From contig NZ_JARWQD010000307.1 in NCBI RefSeq assembly GCF_029869545.1, forward strand, positions 1-54,706: a stretch of DNA of 54,706 nucleotides, written 5' to 3'. The notes beneath the pieces are model-generated. The model worked only from the letters and a program-made list of their open reading frames with translations, had not been told where the DNA came from and searched no databases. Position numbers and translations under genes: made by a program. Below, in pieces: positions 51,895-54,706 of the stretch. This DNA comes from Nocardia wallacei. Its GTDB lineage: Bacteria > Actinomycetota > Actinomycetes > Mycobacteriales > Mycobacteriaceae. The stretch's first letter is position 1, and each line of letters opens with the position of its first letter.

Positions 51895-53331
51895 TCACAG
51901 CGGTGTCTTCTCGGTGTCGGGGGATTCCGCGGGGACGGTCGTGCGGGCGGCGAGGTAGTACACCGTTCCGCCGACCAGGAGTCCGGCCGGAACGCTGAGA
52001 TCGGCGCCGCCGCACAGATGCGCCAGTGGCCCGGTGAAAACCGAGGTGTCTATCCAGCACAGCGCGGCGAGAGTGCCCGCGGCCTGCGCGGCGACCCCCG
52101 GCAGGTGCACGCCGCGCGGCCGCCGGTACCGGCCGCCGGTCGTGCCGAGCGAGTCGCGGTCGTAGCGGCCGCGGCGCAGGAGGTAGTCGACGACGAAGAT
52201 CGCGACCCACGGCGCGAACCAGGCGATCATGAACAGCAGGAAATTGCTGACGACGGTGTTGAAATCCGCCGAGAACACCACGACCGCACCGATGATCGCG
52301 CAGATCACCCCGTCCAGCACCACCGCCTGCCAGCGCCCGATCCGAATTCCGATGGCCTGCAGGGTGACTCCGGAGGAGTAGAGATCGATCGCGTTGAGCG
52401 AGATCATCTGCGCGATGACCAGCACCAGGTACGGCGCGAGGAACCAGCCCGGATACACGCTCGGCAGTCCGCTGATCGGATCGGAGGCGTCCGAGGTCAG
52501 CAGCGCGACGCCCACGCCGAGCAGCATGAGCAGCGCCTGCGGCACGGCGCCGCCGAGGGTCACCGCGGCGACGATGCGGCTCCGCGAGGTCGAACGCGGC
52601 AGATACCGCGAGAAGTCGGTGGCGTTCGGGCTCCAGCCCAGTCCGCTGGCGCTGCACGCCAGCGCGGTACCGCCGAGGAACGCCGCCCACCCCGCCGGTT
52701 GCCCGCCGCTGAGCTGCAGCTTGTCGGCGGTCAGCCAGGCCATCACGAGAAACAGCGCGGCGAACGGCGCGACCAGCAGGTGCAGGGCGCGCGTGATGGC
52801 CGCGTGCCCCAGACTCGGCAAGACGCTCTGCGCGACCGAGAATACCACCAGCAGAATCACTTTCGTGCCGGTGCCGACCTGCACGCCCGCCATGTCGAGC
52901 AGTGCCGAACCGGCCAGCACCAGCAGTACGAGATCCATGACCTCATAGCCGATCTGCTGCAGCCAGTTGCAGAATGCGATGGGCCGCATGCCGTTTCGGC
53001 CGAACGGCGCGCGGCTGACGGCGAAGGTCGTGGTGCCCGCGGCCGGTCCGGGCAGGCTGGCCAGTCCGGCGATGACCCAGGTGGCGGCGCCGATGACGAT
53101 GGCGGCGACGGCCTGCCACAGGTTCAGCCCCAGCGCCACCAGCAGGGTGCCGTACACCACCACTTGGACATTGAGGATCACACCGCTCCACATCAGCCCG
53201 AGCTGGCGCACGGTGCCGCGGCGCTCGGAGTCGGGAATGTGGTCGATGCCGCGTTGTTCGACCAGTGTCCGCGGCGCGGTACCGGGCGGGGCGGCGGGGT
53301 GCAGCGAGGAATCGCCTTCGATGACGGACAT
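51895..53331 (-). CDS. NCS1-family nucleobase/allantoin permease
   Basis: A 478-residue inner-membrane symporter with about 12 helices. The N-terminal VEQRGIDHIPDSERRG and helix-1 MWSGVILNVQVVVYGTLL, the SRAPFGRNGMRPIAFCNWLQQIGY segment and the later SPNATDFSRYLP motif identify the nucleobase:cation symporter-1 family (cytosine, uracil, allantoin, hydantoin and related bases). Which base is carried cannot be read. First gene of the minus-strand operon, with its stop overlapping a possible GTG start of the oxygenase. Divergent from the XRE-cupin regulator. Confidence 0.92.
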   Translation of the reverse strand: MSVIEGDSSLHPAAPPGTAPRTLVEQRGIDHIPDSERRGTVRQLGLMWSGVILNVQVVVYGTLLVALGLNLWQAVAAIVIGAATWVIAGLASLPGPAAGTTTFAVSRAPFGRNGMRPIAFCNWLQQIGYEVMDLVLLVLAGSALLDMAGVQVGTGTKVILLVVFSVAQSVLPSLGHAAITRALHLLVAPFAALFLVMAWLTADKLQLSGGQPAGWAAFLGGTALACSASGLGWSPNATDFSRYLPRSTSRSRIVAAVTLGGAVPQALLMLLGVGVALLTSDASDPISGLPSVYPGWFLAPYLVLVIAQMISLNAIDLYSSGVTLQAIGIRIGRWQAVVLDGVICAIIGAVVVFSADFNTVVSNFLLFMIAWFAPWVAIFVVDYLLRRGRYDRDSLGTTGGRYRRPRGVHLPGVAAQAAGTLAALCWIDTSVFTGPLAHLCGGADLSVPAGLLVGGTVYYLAARTTVPAESPDTEKTPL

Positions 53332-53395
53332 CGGCACGCTCCGATTATGCGGGGTTGATAAGCGACGGCAGTCAGAATGGGGTATTTGTATGTCG

Positions 53396-53422
53396 TGAAC
53401 GTTCATTCGCGTCACGATCGTG
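53396..53422. promoter_or_regulatory. Paired palindromes between permease and regulator genes
   Basis: TGAACGTTCA (53396-53405) and CACGATCGTG (53413-53422) are perfect 10-bp palindromes starting 17 bp apart in the divergent gap. They are candidate operators for the XRE-cupin regulator or a partner. Both precede the chosen regulator start at 53470. Confidence 0.5.
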
Positions 53423-53469
53423 TAAACGCACCGGCGGCGGCGAGGCGGGCGATCGGGCAGACTTCCCTC

Positions 53470-54066
53470 GTGGGCGAAACCGACACGGGGGCAGGCGCTC
53501 CCGACGAGGCGACACTGTCCGAGCTGGTCGGCGGGGTGGTCCGGGATCTGCGCGAGAAGGCCGGGCTGTCGATGCGCGACCTCGCCAAGCGGGCCGGGAT
53601 CAGTCAGCCGTTCCTGAGCCAGATCGAGCGCGGGGTGAGCGCCCCGTCGATGCTCACGACCTATCGGCTGGCGTCGGCGCTGGGTGTCGCGCCCGGCGAC
53701 CTGCTGCCCGCGCCCGGCTCCGAGCGGGTGTCGGTGGTGCGCGCCGACGAGGGAGTGCGGCTGCCGGTGGCGGACCGTCCCGATGCCGCGCTGGGCCGCG
53801 CGCTGCACATGCGCCCGAACAGCCCGCTGGAGGTGATCGAGTATCTGATCGAACCGGGGCAGTTCGTCGGGGGCTGGTTCGAGTCGACCGGGATCAGCGC
53901 GGTATATGTGGTCTCGGGGCGGTTGGAGGTCGAGGTGGTGGGTGCGGGCCGGTTCCGGCTCGGCCCAAGGGATTTCATGAACTTCCCCTCGACCATGCGC
54001 GACCGCTGGCACCTGGTCGACGACCGGCCGGTGCACGTGCTGCTGGTGATCGCGCAGCGATCCTGA
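53470..54066 (+). CDS. XRE-family regulator with cupin ligand domain
   Basis: A 198-residue regulator. The HTH_3 domain spans about residues 15-70 (GVVRDLREKAGLSMRDLAKRAGISQPFLSQIERGVSAPSMLTTYRLASALGV), and the C-terminal half is a cupin (RPNSPLEVIEYLIEPGQFVGGW, AVYVVSGRLEVEVVG, GPRDFMNFPSTMRDRWHLV). Such proteins sense small metabolites and control adjacent catabolic genes. The GTG at 53470 is preferred for length; in-frame starts at 53377 and 53395 would put the palindromes inside the gene. Divergent from the permease operon, which it probably controls. Confidence 0.85.
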   Translation: MGETDTGAGAPDEATLSELVGGVVRDLREKAGLSMRDLAKRAGISQPFLSQIERGVSAPSMLTTYRLASALGVAPGDLLPAPGSERVSVVRADEGVRLPVADRPDAALGRALHMRPNSPLEVIEYLIEPGQFVGGWFESTGISAVYVVSGRLEVEVVGAGRFRLGPRDFMNFPSTMRDRWHLVDDRPVHVLLVIAQRS

Positions 54067-54163
54067 GGAAATGCCCTGTCACACGGGTGGGTTGGACAGA
54101 TCTGCCCGCGAGGAGAAGGATCCAGCCGTCACATTGCCTTCGAGAAACGGGGTGGATCCCTTT

Positions 54164-54583
54164 ATGTCCTTGTTGTCCAAAGCGTCTGTCGTGCTGGCCG
54201 GCTCGGTGATCGCCGGGTTCGGTGCCGCCGGGCCCGCCGCCGCCGAGGGCGCGCTGCACGGTGCGATCGCGCTGTCCGACAGCACCGGAACGGTGGCGTC
54301 GGCGGTCAACTACGACGACGCCGGTGCCGCCGACGGCGCGGCCGTGAACCACTGCGGTGTCGGCGACTGCCGTGTCGTGCTGCACTTCACCGACGGCTGC
54401 GGTGCCGTGGCGCAGGGCGCCGACCGGCGGGTGGCCGTCGGCTGGGGCCCGACCAAGGTGGAGGCGGAGAAGCAGGCCCGCGACGTGCTGGGCCCGACCG
54501 CGCCGCCGTTCCCGGACCTGGGCAGCGCCAGCCCGCGCCCGGCGAATATCGTGCTGACCGCCTGCACCAAGAACGCGGGCTGA
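54164..54583 (+). CDS. Secreted DUF4189 protein
   Basis: A 139-residue exported protein. The signal peptide SKASVVLAGSVIAGFGAAGPAAA is cleaved near residue 27. The mature part has the DUF4189 pattern: GAIALSDSTGTVASAVNYDDA, CGVGDCRVVLHFTDGCGAVAQG and a GWGPTKVEAEKQA segment. The first three cysteines and the C-terminal one (LTACTKNAG) are probably paired. This domain is common in secreted actinobacterial proteins of unknown role. ATG at 54164 chosen at the signal peptide start. It may be incompletely embedded in context because the contig ends shortly after. Confidence 0.87.
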   Translation: MSLLSKASVVLAGSVIAGFGAAGPAAAEGALHGAIALSDSTGTVASAVNYDDAGAADGAAVNHCGVGDCRVVLHFTDGCGAVAQGADRRVAVGWGPTKVEAEKQARDVLGPTAPPFPDLGSASPRPANIVLTACTKNAG

Positions 54584-54591
54584 ACTGCCGT

Positions 54592-54706
<115 letters not shown>

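Overview
The window is a GC-rich actinomycete contig, most likely from Nocardia or a close relative in the Mycobacteriales. Supporting signs are an MptB-type mannosyltransferase next to a sufR-sufBDCSU-sufT operon, a CYP136-like P450 with a divergent TetR gene, an EthA-like Baeyer-Villiger monooxygenase, DUF4232 and DUF4189 secreted proteins, GTG/TTG starts and leaderless-looking promoters. Both ends run into G/C homopolymer, which looks like a sequencing or assembly artefact. No rRNA, tRNA, CRISPR array, transposase or phage gene was seen.

Layout. 0.1-12 kb: a hotdog thioesterase and a urease cluster split in two. Structural genes ureABC (0.75-3.2 kb) are separated from the accessory genes ureFGD (10.1-12.2 kb) by seven unrelated genes: LysE exporter, O-methyltransferase, VOC protein, TetR plus a divergent 14-TM MFS exporter, an SDR, and a quinone reductase behind a MerR/SoxR-style promoter. 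12-21 kb: a TPR protein, two tandem paralogous secreted Gly/Ala-rich proteins with matching upstream blocks, a type II NADH dehydrogenase, a TetR/CYP136-like pair and a secreted serine hydrolase. 21-30 kb: translationally coupled recC-recB-recD. 30-37.6 kb: an EthA-like monooxygenase, a P450 lacking the ExxR arginine in tandem with a normal CYP154-like P450 (a conservon-type pair without the conservon), then TetR, aldehyde dehydrogenase and SDR around a large palindromic operator. 37.6-49.7 kb: DUF4232 protein, alpha/beta hydrolase, ABC-2 exporter, MptB and the complete SUF iron-sulfur operon with a SufR-type operator at the start of sufR. This block follows the order known from M. tuberculosis Rv1457c-Rv1466. 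49.7-54.6 kb: a coupled operon of NCS1 nucleobase permease, 2-oxoglutarate/Fe(II) oxygenase and a divergent adenosine-deaminase-like enzyme, with a divergent XRE-cupin regulator, then a DUF4189 secreted protein.

How the genes work together. UreABC with UreFGD makes a Ni-urease; no ureE is present and UreG carries a short His-rich N-terminus. The SUF operon assembles Fe-S clusters under SufR control. RecBCD handles double-strand ends. The least familiar unit is the permease-oxygenase-deaminase operon, read here as uptake, oxidation and deamination of an unidentified (possibly modified) nucleobase or nucleoside. Other points of interest are the tandem secreted paralogs, the structured leader before the ExxR-less P450, and the operators found beside most regulators. 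All functions are inferred from sequence motifs and remembered family features; no searches were run.
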